This document shows positions 29,852-37,883 of a stretch of DNA of 64,000 bases, piece after piece (within the stretch, counting starts at the first letter, position 1; every line of letters begins with the position of its first letter). A program made the position numbers and the translations under genes. The DNA is from Entomomonas sp. E2T0 (GTDB taxonomy: Bacteria > Pseudomonadota > Gammaproteobacteria > Pseudomonadales > Pseudomonadaceae), in NCBI RefSeq assembly GCF_025985425.1, contig NZ_CP094972.1:2480001-2544000 (forward strand), read 5' to 3'. The notes under the pieces were generated by a model. The model made no database searches, was not told the origin of the DNA, and worked only from the letters and a program-made list of their open reading frames with translations.

Positions 29852-30628
29852 TTACTCTATAGACATAGCAGCAATAGTATGGTGTCTGCTATTTACTTCA
29901 TTATGTGCCGATGTCGCTAAGATTGTAGGTAATGCCGTTAGTGCATCAGCAAAATTACGAATTTTATAGTGATTAATTGAGTGTTGCTCACAATAATTGA
30001 TTAATTTATCTTTAGCTAAAACTAAATCAACTTTATGAGAAACACAGTAATCAGAGGCACCATCCCCAACATATAATACATTGTAAAAATGTTGTCGTTG
30101 TTTTTGCAGATGAGCACATTTGCAATTACCACTTGCTTTAATACATCCTGATGAAGCATATGGAAAGTCAAGACGCCAACTGCGATTATTATCATGTAAT
30201 AGTCTATTGGCAAAAACTGGCAACATACTGAGGTTATGCCGTTTTAAGATAGATTGAATAGCATAATCCAAGCCATCGCTTACAACATGAACCACAATAT
30301 CTTCATCTAATGCTTTATGAACAAATGCTGTAAAGTCAGGATCAATCTCTACTTGTGCTAATACTTTATCTAATTCATCAAGACTAGCATCCATTAATGC
30401 TATTTGTTTACTCATGCATTCTTGAGAACCAATAACACCTGCAAGCCACTGTTCCTCTAAATCCTCACAACCCTCCTTACCGAAATGACTTAATAAAATA
30501 TCTGTCACATCCTTTAGGCTAATTGTGCCATCAAAGTCACAAAGAATTATTGGTTTTTGTGACTCAACGCCGTAAACAGGAAGAGATTGAAAGAAAATAT
30601 TTTCTGAAATTGATAAGAAATTGTTCAT
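29852..30628 (-). CDS. HAD-IB (MtnX/PSP-like) phosphatase
   Basis: A HAD-superfamily phosphatase with the nucleophile motif LCDFDGTISLKD (D31, D33), motif II in VVHVVSDGLDYA and motif IV in YVGDGASDYCV. A C-terminal CIKASGNCKCAHL segment holds three cysteines, as in MtnX-like enzymes. Two starts are possible: TTG at 30640 (262 aa) or ATG at 30628 (258 aa); neither has a good ribosome binding site, and I chose ATG. It is the first gene of the minus-strand arm of the cluster and is divergent from the two-component system. Confidence 0.8.
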   Translation of the reverse strand: MNNFLSISENIFFQSLPVYGVESQKPIILCDFDGTISLKDVTDILLSHFGKEGCEDLEEQWLAGVIGSQECMSKQIALMDASLDELDKVLAQVEIDPDFTAFVHKALDEDIVVHVVSDGLDYAIQSILKRHNLSMLPVFANRLLHDNNRSWRLDFPYASSGCIKASGNCKCAHLQKQRQHFYNVLYVGDGASDYCVSHKVDLVLAKDKLINYCEQHSINHYKIRNFADALTALPTILATSAHNEVNSRHHTIAAMSIE

Positions 30629-30784
30629 ACTTTTTACCAAATCTTTAAAATTAAAGTAGAATTAATCTACGACTTTAGGAGTATATTATAAAGATTTGAA
30701 ATTAATGTTTGTTCATGCTTTGTATATATTCTGTAACAGCAAGGGATTATCAAACAAACTAGGCTAGTAAGTAGTTTGGAGAAA

Positions 30785-31525
30785 ATGAAATCAATGACTG
30801 AAAAAATATTAATTGTAGAAGACGATAATCGTCTAGCTAACCTTATCAAAACCTATCTTTCGCACCATGATTATGAAGTTCAATGGCATGAAAGAGGGGA
30901 TACTGCCGAGGAAGTAATTCGTGATTTAAAACCAGATTTAATTATTCTGGATGTAATGTTACCAGGCAAATCAGGGTTTGATATTTGCCGAGATATACAG
31001 TCTTGGTTTAATGGTTTTATCTTAATTATGACAGCCAGTGAGGATAATATTGACGAAATCGTCGGATTAGAACTTGGCGCAGATGATTATTTAGCAAAAC
31101 CAGTTGAGCCAAGACTATTGCTTGCTCGAATTAGAGCCTTATTACGCCGTAAACAAATAGATTCAACATATATTGACACAACAACTGTAAAACCATTAAT
31201 TAGTACAGACAATTTATTAGTATTTGGTGAACTAATAATTAACTACGAAAACCGTAAAGTAACACTGAATCAGCAGGAAATTGATTTAACTACGGCAGAG
31301 TTTGATTTATTGTGGTTGCTTGCTACACATGTTGGACAAATCTTGTCACGAGATGATATTTTTTCTCAAGTTAGGGGTTTTGATTTTGATGGTAGTGACC
31401 GCTCAATTGATGCGCGAATATCCCGTTTACGTCGGAAATTGCTTGATGATCCAGATAATCCCCGCCGTATAAAAACGGTTAGAGGTAAAGGTTATCTCTT
31501 CTTAAGAGAGGAAGATAGTCATTGA
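30785..31525 (+). CDS. RstA-like OmpR-family response regulator
   Basis: A two-domain regulator of about 246 aa: receiver domain with phospho-acceptor D56 in LIILDVMLPGKSG and conserved lysine in DDYLAKPVEP, then a winged-helix DNA-binding domain ending IKTVRGKGYLF. It resembles E. coli RstA (GDxAEExI, ATHxGQI). Start choice is uncertain: TTG 30776, ATG 30785 or ATG 30794; a GGAG at 30778-30781 is slightly too close to the second and slightly far from the third. The stop overlaps the kinase start. It is divergent from the HAD-led operon, which it may control. Confidence 0.9.
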   Translation: MKSMTEKILIVEDDNRLANLIKTYLSHHDYEVQWHERGDTAEEVIRDLKPDLIILDVMLPGKSGFDICRDIQSWFNGFILIMTASEDNIDEIVGLELGADDYLAKPVEPRLLLARIRALLRRKQIDSTYIDTTTVKPLISTDNLLVFGELIINYENRKVTLNQQEIDLTTAEFDLLWLLATHVGQILSRDDIFSQVRGFDFDGSDRSIDARISRLRRKLLDDPDNPRRIKTVRGKGYLFLREEDSH

Positions 31526-32859
31526 ATAAATTATCAATCAAGGCATTATTTAATAAACGAATAATAGTCTATTTAGTTATTTTATTAATTTTACAATGTC
31601 TAATTGCTTACAGCGCATTATTAGTTTTTGATGCATTACCCCAGTCTATAACAGGAGTACCAGAAGATCATATTGTACAGCGTGACTCTCAACGAGGTGC
31701 AGTTAATTTAATTCGTATGCAAATTGATGAGCATAAAGATATACCTATCCAACAAGTTATTGATAATTTACAGCCTTATTTTGGTTATCCAATCCATGTT
31801 GTATCTATTGATACAACATTAGCTCCAGAAGTGAAAAAAGAATTTGATCAATATGACTATGCTTATGACGAGACACAAGATATCTTATATGCAAATTTAG
31901 ATAATGGTCATATGCTTGTACTAGGACCTATTTTAATGCGTGATATTCTTGAATCAGATGTTATGTCATTTGGTTTATTTTTATTTCTTTGGTCATTATT
32001 TAGTGCAGCCATATTTTTTATTTTGATATATTTTGCTTTTGCACAGTTTTGGAAAGATTTAGTTAATATTCGCCAAACTGCAGAGCAATTAGGTCAGGGT
32101 AATTTGAAGGCTAGGGCAAAATCAGCAAAAAGTTGGTTATTTAAGCCCTTAGCAAGCGTATTAAATAATATGGGAACACATATTGAGTACTTGGTTACAT
32201 CCAGTCAAACAATCTCCCATGCAATGGCACATGAGTTACGAACCCCTTTAGCCCGTATGCGTTTTGGCCTTGATATGTTCTATGAAGCTAATAACGAACA
32301 AGAAAAGTTAGAGCTTTGTAAAGGAATGGATGATGATATTAATGAGTTAGAGTCATTAATAAATGCCAGTCTAAATTATTTTAAAATGCAACAAAACAAA
32401 ATTGAGCTCAATTTATCTGAAGTATCTTTAACTAAATGGAGCAATAGATTGTGTAACTCATTGAAGTTATTTAAACCGAATAGCTTTAAACTGATTTGTA
32501 AAGTCGAAGATGATATAGCATTAATTGATATCCAATTAGCTGATACCATTGTTACCAATTTACTACTTAATGCTTTTAAATATGCAACAAATAAAACCAT
32601 ACTAAATCTTAGTAAAAAAGAAGATTTAATAGTCATTGAAGTAGATGATGATGGCCCAGGGATTCCTATTAATGCTAGAGAAAAAGTATTTATGCCTTTT
32701 TCAAGACTTGATAATAGTCGAACAAGAACTACTGGGGGGTATGGCCTTGGTTTAGCTTATGTAAAATTAATTGCAGAATTTCATCATGGTAGCGCTTTTG
32801 TTGTCACTAGCTCTTTAGGAGGGGCTCGATTTATTGTTACATTAAAATCTGGTGCGTAA
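31522..32859 (+). CDS. RstB-like sensor histidine kinase
   Basis: A 445-aa membrane kinase starting with TTG at 31522, which overlaps the regulator stop TGA and implies translational coupling. Two membrane helices (about residues 13-35 and 150-173) bracket a 115-residue periplasmic sensor domain. Then come HAMP (WKDLVNIRQTAEQLGQGNL), the H-box AMAHELRTPLARM with H237, and the ATPase N and G boxes (LLLNAFKYA, DDGPGIP, GGYGLGLAYV). Signal unknown. Confidence 0.9.
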   Translation: MNKLSIKALFNKRIIVYLVILLILQCLIAYSALLVFDALPQSITGVPEDHIVQRDSQRGAVNLIRMQIDEHKDIPIQQVIDNLQPYFGYPIHVVSIDTTLAPEVKKEFDQYDYAYDETQDILYANLDNGHMLVLGPILMRDILESDVMSFGLFLFLWSLFSAAIFFILIYFAFAQFWKDLVNIRQTAEQLGQGNLKARAKSAKSWLFKPLASVLNNMGTHIEYLVTSSQTISHAMAHELRTPLARMRFGLDMFYEANNEQEKLELCKGMDDDINELESLINASLNYFKMQQNKIELNLSEVSLTKWSNRLCNSLKLFKPNSFKLICKVEDDIALIDIQLADTIVTNLLLNAFKYATNKTILNLSKKEDLIVIEVDDDGPGIPINAREKVFMPFSRLDNSRTRTTGGYGLGLAYVKLIAEFHHGSAFVVTSSLGGARFIVTLKSGA

Positions 32860-32967
32860 GTTAATAAAACTAAAAAATACATTTCAGAATCAGTTTATTT
32901 TCATGATAGATAATATTTATGATTAATAAATATAAAATTAATTATTAAATTATTAAATTTATCAATA

Positions 32968-33008
32968 TACTAAAGTAGTATAAATGCATAGAAACAGAAT
33001 CTATGCAT
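32968..33008 (+). promoter_or_regulatory. Paired inverted repeats upstream of autotransporter gene
   Basis: ATACT/AGTAT (32968-32982) is followed by a perfect 9-bp inverted repeat, ATGCATAGA (32984-32992) with TCTATGCAT (33000-33008). They end about 30 nt before the autotransporter ATG. They could be operators, for example for the neighbouring response regulator, or a leader hairpin affecting translation. Confidence 0.35.
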
Positions 33009-33037
33009 AAGGATCAAAGGGTTATGGATTTTACTTT

Positions 33038-35602
33038 ATGAAATATAATGCGCTTTTTCTAACAATTAACTGTCTGTTATTAACACATAATAATGCTATG
33101 GCTGAAACCATTAATCAAGATAAGTATGTTGATTATAACTCGGGCACAATTGGACGGGATATAACAGAGGTTGGTACCAACAATAATTATGGAAAGTTTA
33201 CTGTTGCTACTGATCAAGGAAGTTGGACAACAACAATGCTTCGGGTAGGTTTTAATGGTGGTTCTGGTGAAGTAAATGTTATAGAGGGTGGCAAAATTAT
33301 TATTAACAATAATAATAGTTATTCTTATCCTTTTGGTATCGGTGGTTCTGGAGATAGTACGGGTGATAATGGATCTATTAACTCTGTAGGTATATTAAAC
33401 ATCTCAGGAGTTGGTAGTGAGGTTATTGTTAACGGGGGAGGTGGAGATATAACTGTTGGAAATCAAGGAGCAAAAGGTTATATCAATATTACTGATGGTG
33501 GTAAATTTACATCAAGTACTGATCTTTTTCTAGGTTCGCGAGGTGGCGTAACAACAAAAGGTTATGTCACAGTAACGGGGCCAGGTAGTGAACTATTAAC
33601 AGAAAGGCGATTTCTTGTAGGCGCTTATAATAATGGACAGGCAGAAATTTCCAATGGCGCAAAACTTACAATGAACAGTACAGGAACTGATGCATTGGTG
33701 ATTGGGCATCAGGCAGCAGCTAACAACAGTTTATTAATTATTACAGGTGAAAATACTACAGCAACAGTAGCTAATGGTGGTGTAGCTGTAGGATTAAATG
33801 GTAAAGGTACACTAGTTGTTTCTGATAAAGCAGAGTTATCTGTAGCTAAAGATATTATAATTGGTTCTAATAGCACTGGGGTAGGAGAATTAGCTATTGG
33901 TAGTCGTAAGGGAGAGCAAGCAACGGCTGCTGGCACAGTTACAGCTAATTCTATTAAATTTGGATCAGGTCAAGGAACGCTGGTTTTTAATCACACAAGC
34001 AATGATTTTACCTTAGCGGCACCTATCCTTGGTAATGGAACAGTTGAAGTACTTTCAGGCGTTACTACTTTAACAGGTGCTAATACATATACAGGTAATA
34101 CTTCAATTGAAAGTGGTGCTTTTTTACAAGCAGGTGCTAATAATACCTTTAGTAGTAACTCTATCTATAGCATTAGCTCAGGTGGTGGGATGAACCTTAA
34201 AGGTTACAATCAAATAATACCAACACTAACTAATGCAGGCACAACCGATTTATCTGGAAATATGGCAGGTGCAACATTAAAGATTACAGGTAATTATGTG
34301 GGGCAAAATGGTCATCTTGTAATAGGAACAGAACTTGGTGATGATATATCCCCAACAGATCAACTAGTTATTCAAGGTAATGCAACAGGAACAACTTATG
34401 TAACAGTTAAAAACTTAGGTGGTTCTGGAGCAGAAACAATAGAAGGTATAAAAATCATAGATGTACAAGGTATTTCAGATACCAATGCCTTTATACAAAA
34501 TGGTCGAATTGTGGCAGGAGCTTATGATTATAGTTTAATAAAAGGCTCTACAACAGGACAAGATGAACAAAGCTGGTATTTAATGAGCGTTTATGATCCT
34601 AGCTTATTGGGGGGGGGCAGCTCAGGTTCTGGAGGGCAGATCCGCCCAGAAGCAATGGCTTATTTAAGTAATTTAGCATTAGCAAATAATATGTTTGATC
34701 TAAGGCTACATGATCGTCAAGTGGAAAGAAACTACAAAGACCCTATAACAGGTAAAACAAAGACCACAACATTATGGATTCGTCATAATTATGGCCATAA
34801 TGAGTTTAATGATACAACAGGTTCTTTAACGACTAAAAGCAATAGAAATATTTTCCAAATAGGTGGTGATATCGCCCAATGGACAACTAATGACAATGAT
34901 CGTTTACATTTAGGTATTATGGCTGGCTATGGCTATGCTCATGGACGTTCAGAATCCAAAATAACCAATTATTCTGCTCGTAATGAAATAAAAGGGCATA
35001 GTATGGGATTATATAGTACATGGTATGAAAATGCTGTTGATAAAACAGGTTTATATATTGATAGCTGGGTTCTTTGGAATAAATTTACAGCTAAAGTAAA
35101 TGGTCAAGAATTAGAAAGAGAAAAATATCACCTTGAAGGTGTAACAGGATCTATTGAGCTAGGCTATACAGTTAATGCAGGCAAACCACGTGAAGAATAT
35201 GAAGTATGGATACAACCTCAAGCCCAAATAACTTGGCAAGGTGTTAAAGCAGATAAACATATAGAAAAAAATGGTTCATTAGTAACCGCGAATAGAGAAA
35301 ATATACAAACTCGTTTAGGTACTAGATTATTATTTGTTCCAAAACAAGCTAATGATATATCATCCTTTTCAGTCACACCTTTTTTAGAAGGTAATTGGCT
35401 ACATAACACAAGAAGCTATGCTGTTGATATGAATAATGTATCAATAGATCAGGCTGGTACTAAAAATATAGCTGAGATTAAAGCAGGTATAGAAGGTAAT
35501 ATTAATCAAAACACTAAATTATTGCTAAATGCTAGCCATCAATTTGGACATGATTCTTATAAAGACACAACAACAACATTAGGTATTGAATATGCGTTCT
35601 AA
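33038..35602 (+). CDS. Autotransporter (type Va secreted adhesin-like protein)
   Basis: An 854-aa outer-membrane protein. A Sec signal peptide (residues 1-22, ending NNAMA) is followed by a glycine/serine/threonine-rich beta-helical passenger with degenerate repeats (GSGEVNVIEGGKIIIN, GSEVIVNGGGGDITVG, KGTLVVSDKAELSV) and one passenger-associated repeat (TLTGANTYTGNTSIESG). From about residue 560 a C-terminal 12-stranded barrel translocates it, ending GIEYAF with terminal phenylalanine. No RGD or protease triad was noticed. It follows the two-component system in the same direction, after a gap with inverted repeats. Confidence 0.9.
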   Translation: MKYNALFLTINCLLLTHNNAMAETINQDKYVDYNSGTIGRDITEVGTNNNYGKFTVATDQGSWTTTMLRVGFNGGSGEVNVIEGGKIIINNNNSYSYPFGIGGSGDSTGDNGSINSVGILNISGVGSEVIVNGGGGDITVGNQGAKGYINITDGGKFTSSTDLFLGSRGGVTTKGYVTVTGPGSELLTERRFLVGAYNNGQAEISNGAKLTMNSTGTDALVIGHQAAANNSLLIITGENTTATVANGGVAVGLNGKGTLVVSDKAELSVAKDIIIGSNSTGVGELAIGSRKGEQATAAGTVTANSIKFGSGQGTLVFNHTSNDFTLAAPILGNGTVEVLSGVTTLTGANTYTGNTSIESGAFLQAGANNTFSSNSIYSISSGGGMNLKGYNQIIPTLTNAGTTDLSGNMAGATLKITGNYVGQNGHLVIGTELGDDISPTDQLVIQGNATGTTYVTVKNLGGSGAETIEGIKIIDVQGISDTNAFIQNGRIVAGAYDYSLIKGSTTGQDEQSWYLMSVYDPSLLGGGSSGSGGQIRPEAMAYLSNLALANNMFDLRLHDRQVERNYKDPITGKTKTTTLWIRHNYGHNEFNDTTGSLTTKSNRNIFQIGGDIAQWTTNDNDRLHLGIMAGYGYAHGRSESKITNYSARNEIKGHSMGLYSTWYENAVDKTGLYIDSWVLWNKFTAKVNGQELEREKYHLEGVTGSIELGYTVNAGKPREEYEVWIQPQAQITWQGVKADKHIEKNGSLVTANRENIQTRLGTRLLFVPKQANDISSFSVTPFLEGNWLHNTRSYAVDMNNVSIDQAGTKNIAEIKAGIEGNINQNTKLLLNASHQFGHDSYKDTTTTLGIEYAF

Positions 35603-35617
35603 CTAATTAGAATTATC

Positions 35618-35656
35618 ACAAAAAGGGTTCGCAATAAAATTGTGATCTCTTTTTGT
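35618..35656 (+). terminator. Possible terminator after autotransporter
   Basis: ACAAAAAG (35618-35625) pairs with CTTTTTGT (35649-35656), and ATCACA/TGTGAT offers an alternative pairing inside. It is 16 nt after the stop codon. The stem is AT-rich and no separate U-tract exists. Confidence 0.35.
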
Positions 35657-35742
35657 AAATCGGTGTAGAGTAGTGCATCGCACAGAGGATGCTGACGAAG
35701 TGTGCGGCAATAAGGATTAAAATACTTTCCCTTAGCTCATTT

Positions 35743-36063
35743 TTAAGGTTTATTAAAAGTTTTTAACCAATCTTTTCTCTGTTTATTTATTCTTTTTTCT
35801 ATTTCTTTTAGTTCAGACTCCATTGCCTCTTCATCATATGGTGTAAAGGTCATTAAAATCTCTTCATTAGGCTTTAAGCTAGTAAAATCAGTAGGTCTAC
35901 CATCAGTTTGAATATTTTCTATCGTTTTTTTACTAATATTGGTAATCCTTATTTCATTATTTCTTGTTGTCGCATCTATTTTTAGATCACCAATGATTAT
36001 TTCCCCGTTGCACATCAATGGAGTAAAGAGTAAGGAGCATATTAGTAATAAATATTTTGTCAT
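35743..36063 (-). CDS. Small secreted hypothetical protein
   Basis: A 106-aa protein with a Sec signal peptide (LLLICSLLFTPLMCNG) and a short mature part: a beta-rich stretch (NNEIRITNISKKTIENI) then a strongly charged helix (EEAMESELKEIEKRINKQRK). No family recognised. An AGGATT ribosome binding site precedes the ATG. It lies immediately before dif and ends the host sequence on that side. Confidence 0.6.
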   Translation of the reverse strand: MTKYLLLICSLLFTPLMCNGEIIIGDLKIDATTRNNEIRITNISKKTIENIQTDGRPTDFTSLKPNEEILMTFTPYDEEAMESELKEIEKRINKQRKDWLKTFNKP

Positions 36064-36135
36064 TAATCTAAATCCTATTTACAGGAACTAATAATAACAA
36101 ATATAAATAAAGATACACAAGCTTGACCACTATCA

Positions 36136-36163
36136 ATTTAACATAATATATATTATGCGAACC
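36136..36163 (-). other. dif, chromosome dimer resolution site (XerC/XerD)
   Basis: On the minus strand the site reads XerC arm GGTTCGCATAA, 6-bp centre TATATA, XerD arm TTATGTTAAAT. It differs from the E. coli dif sequence as I know it at only two of 28 positions (one in the XerC arm, one in the centre). This marks the replication terminus, where FtsK-activated XerCD resolves chromosome dimers. The XerC-arm end abuts the tandem elements at 36164, as in CTX-type integrations that regenerate a functional dif on one side. Confidence 0.95.
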
Positions 36164-36165
36164 TT

Positions 36166-36399
36166 TTAATTATTTTCAAAAGCGTACATAAATACAAAGC
36201 TCTTTCTATCTAGTATGTACTCAACTAAGTTTGCAATAGCTTCTATGCTCTTAAAGTATCTAATTTTACCTCTAGCAGTTTCTAAAACTGCATGAGCTAT
36301 GCACAATGTAAAACCTTGCTTGCATTTAGTAATTAATAAAGTTGGTTGTTCTGACGAATATCTAAAAGCTTGCCGAGCGACAAATACTGTTATGCTCAT
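36166..36399 (-). CDS. Element protein, 77 aa, unknown (copy 1)
   Basis: A 77-aa protein of unknown function; ribosome binding site GAGG 9 nt upstream. Sequence includes VARQAFRYSSEQPTLLITK, TLCIAHAVLE and AIANLVEYILDRKSFVFMYA, giving mixed strands and a helix with two cysteines and no signal peptide. The stop codon lies only 3 nt from the dif boundary. It sits in its own 299-bp segment between two XerC-type arms. Identical copy at 38001. Confidence 0.65.
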   Translation of the reverse strand: MSITVFVARQAFRYSSEQPTLLITKCKQGFTLCIAHAVLETARGKIRYFKSIEAIANLVEYILDRKSFVFMYAFENN

Positions 36400-36425
36400 T
36401 ATAGCGATCCTCTTTACTGAAGAGA

Positions 36426-36462
36426 CAAAACCCTAGTTTTGATTTGTTATATTATGCGAACC
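36426..36462 (-). repeat. Extra XerC-type arm inside the element (copy 1)
   Basis: TTATGCGAACC (36452-36462) is identical to the XerC arm of dif and in the same orientation, but no XerD arm is attached. A CAAAAC/GTTTTG inverted repeat (36426-36441) lies just beside it. With dif it brackets a 299-bp segment (36164-36462) that holds only the 77-aa gene. Same arrangement in copy 2 at 38261-38297. Confidence 0.6.
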
Positions 36463-36466
36463 TCGA

Positions 36467-36550
36467 TTATCTAAACCGCTTTAAAACAATTAATGCAAAA
36501 GCTATTACTAATATCATTAGTAATAAAATAATAACGTTCTCTGGATTCAT
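36467..36550 (-). CDS. Possible 27-aa single-helix membrane peptide (copy 1)
   Basis: Short ORF on the minus strand starting MNPENVIILLLMILVIAFAL and ending with the basic tail KRFR. It is one hydrophobic helix with an acidic/polar N-terminus and basic C-terminus, the topology of small filamentous-phage minor coat proteins and of bacterial small membrane proteins. An AAGG lies about 10 nt upstream. Conserved identically in copy 2, but copies are too similar for that to test coding. Confidence 0.4.
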   Translation of the reverse strand: MNPENVIILLLMILVIAFALIVLKRFR

Positions 36551-36630
36551 ATCAGTATAACCTTGTCACTTGTTCGCGCTCTGCAATGCGCGACGTCGGC
36601 GACGCTGCGCTCTGCATCGCGCTCATGTTA

Positions 36631-36930
36631 TCAACTACTTGTAACTAACTGTAAAATGCTATTTAAACGTTTATCAATATCTAATTGGATAGCTTCTACT
36701 GATAAAGTAAAATCATTTAAATCAGGATGAGTTAAAAGGCAATCTTTAATAAATTGATGATAACCAGACATCAATCTAATAAAATAAAATACTTCTTGAA
36801 ATATTTCGTTACTTTTATTTAACTGCTCTAAACTTGAAATATTTTCATATTGGCGAGCACTTAACACAGTTTTAGCAGAATGATTTACACCTGTAGCAGA
36901 TGTATTTTGGATAGAATTATGATTAGTCAT
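36631..36930 (-). CDS. Element protein, 99 aa, unknown (copy 1)
   Basis: A 99-aa soluble protein with a polar, serine/asparagine-rich N-terminus and two likely helices (NEIFQEVFYFIRLMSGYHQF and VEAIQLDIDKRLNSILQLV). An AGGAG ribosome binding site lies 7 nt before the ATG. No family recognised. A GC-rich stretch (36570-36622), unlike the surroundings, follows its stop. Identical copy at 38466. Confidence 0.65.
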   Translation of the reverse strand: MTNHNSIQNTSATGVNHSAKTVLSARQYENISSLEQLNKSNEIFQEVFYFIRLMSGYHQFIKDCLLTHPDLNDFTLSVEAIQLDIDKRLNSILQLVTSS

Positions 36931-36960
36931 AATGAACTCCTATTAGTTACATTGTGATTA

Positions 36961-37017
36961 GTCATCTCTTAAGAGGTCTCAACTCTAAGGGATGACGCCT
37001 ACTAGCTAGGTAGCTAG
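36961..37017 (-). repeat. Hairpins between the 99-aa and 80-aa genes (copy 1)
   Basis: GTCATCTCTTAAGAG (36961-36975) can pair with CTCTAAGGGATGAC (36983-36996) with one wobble and one bulge, and CTAGCTA/TAGCTAG (37002-37017) is a perfect 7-bp inverted repeat with a 2-nt spacer. The latter is a plausible operator for the ribbon-helix-helix protein. Copy 2 equivalents lie at 38796-38852. Confidence 0.4.
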
Positions 37018-37106
37018 ATTTGTCTAAGAGCACATACGCACTCTTCTAACTTGTTTAATTAACAGCCTATCACAAACTAATAGCCTCTTAATTGAAATAT
37101 AATCAA

Positions 37107-37156
37107 GCATATTTGTACGCATTTTCGCCACGCTCAAATTGCGTACACAAATATGC
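37107..37156 (-). terminator. Long hairpin after the ribbon-helix-helix gene (copy 1)
   Basis: GCATATTTGTACGCA (37107-37121) pairs with TGCGTACACAAATATGC (37140-37156), 15 bp with a 2-nt bulge, directly after the stop codon at 37157. It may terminate or protect the transcript, or serve as a single-strand DNA structure. Copy 2 at 38942-38991. Confidence 0.5.
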
Positions 37157-37399
37157 CTAGATTAAGCGTTGCAATCTAATGGCTTCTGTCATGAATTTTT
37201 TAATTTCACGAGCCATAGATGTATGATTAAGTTTGCACAGATGATCAAACTCATCTTTTAAAGCAGAATTAACTCGAAAATTGATATTAGTATCTAAATT
37301 AACACCAACACGCTCTATTGCCTTATCGCCTTGATATGTCCGAGTGGCACTACTACGCTTATCTACACGATCTAAAAAACCGTCTAAACCCTTACTCAT
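37157..37399 (-). CDS. Ribbon-helix-helix DNA-binding protein (copy 1)
   Basis: An 80-aa protein with a basic N-terminal arm (FLDRVDKRSSATRTYQG) and a C-terminal ribbon-helix-helix fold: strand INFRVNSALKDEFDHLC followed by helix HTSMAREIKKFMTEAIR. Members are dimeric repressors such as CopG, Arc or plasmid partition proteins. GAGGTG lies 6 nt before the ATG. It is the first gene transcribed from the non-coding region and is the likely copy-control or maintenance regulator of the element. Identical copy at 38992. Confidence 0.8.
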   Translation of the reverse strand: MSKGLDGFLDRVDKRSSATRTYQGDKAIERVGVNLDTNINFRVNSALKDEFDHLCKLNHTSMAREIKKFMTEAIRLQRLI

Positions 37400-37883
37400 T
37401 TGTACACCTCATATAATAACTTTGTGTAATCCTGCATATACATTGCATGCATATGAGCGCAATTGTAAAACAAAATAATAAATATAGCAATACAAAAATT
37501 AACTAAAAAACAGCTAAAAATAACACTAATATAAAATCTTATAAAAATGTTAGAAACGTTATGCTTCAACGAAAGTAGCTGAAAATCTTAAATAAACTAG
37601 TACGGACTTTCGTACCAAAGTGTGGGTGTTACTAGCACCCACACATCTATTTTCATTCTGAAACTTGGTACCAGTTTTCTAGTTTTTAGGGTTAATCAGG
37701 GCGAAAGCAGATTAATTTTAGTTGTATGACCTTGTTAGACGAATTAACCTTTTATTGGCTGTAACATCTCTTTTGCGAGGTTTTAACATACTTTAGGTTG
37801 TTACGACGCGGTAATTATTAATGTTCTTAAAATAGCCTTGTGTAGGCGTCTATCATGCTTCGCATATTCTTTTTATTCTGATT
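37400..37883. other. Non-coding control region of the element (copy 1)
   Basis: No convincing ORF in 484 nt. It holds an AT-rich start next to the ribbon-helix-helix gene, GTACG/CGTAC (37600-37615), a strong hairpin GTGTGGGTG (37620-37628) with CACCCACAC (37636-37644), and near the attP end a block CTTAAAATAGCCTTGTGTA (about 37830-37848) that is shared with the third element. It is the best place for a replication origin or packaging signal. Copy 2 equivalent is 39235-39718. Confidence 0.5.
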
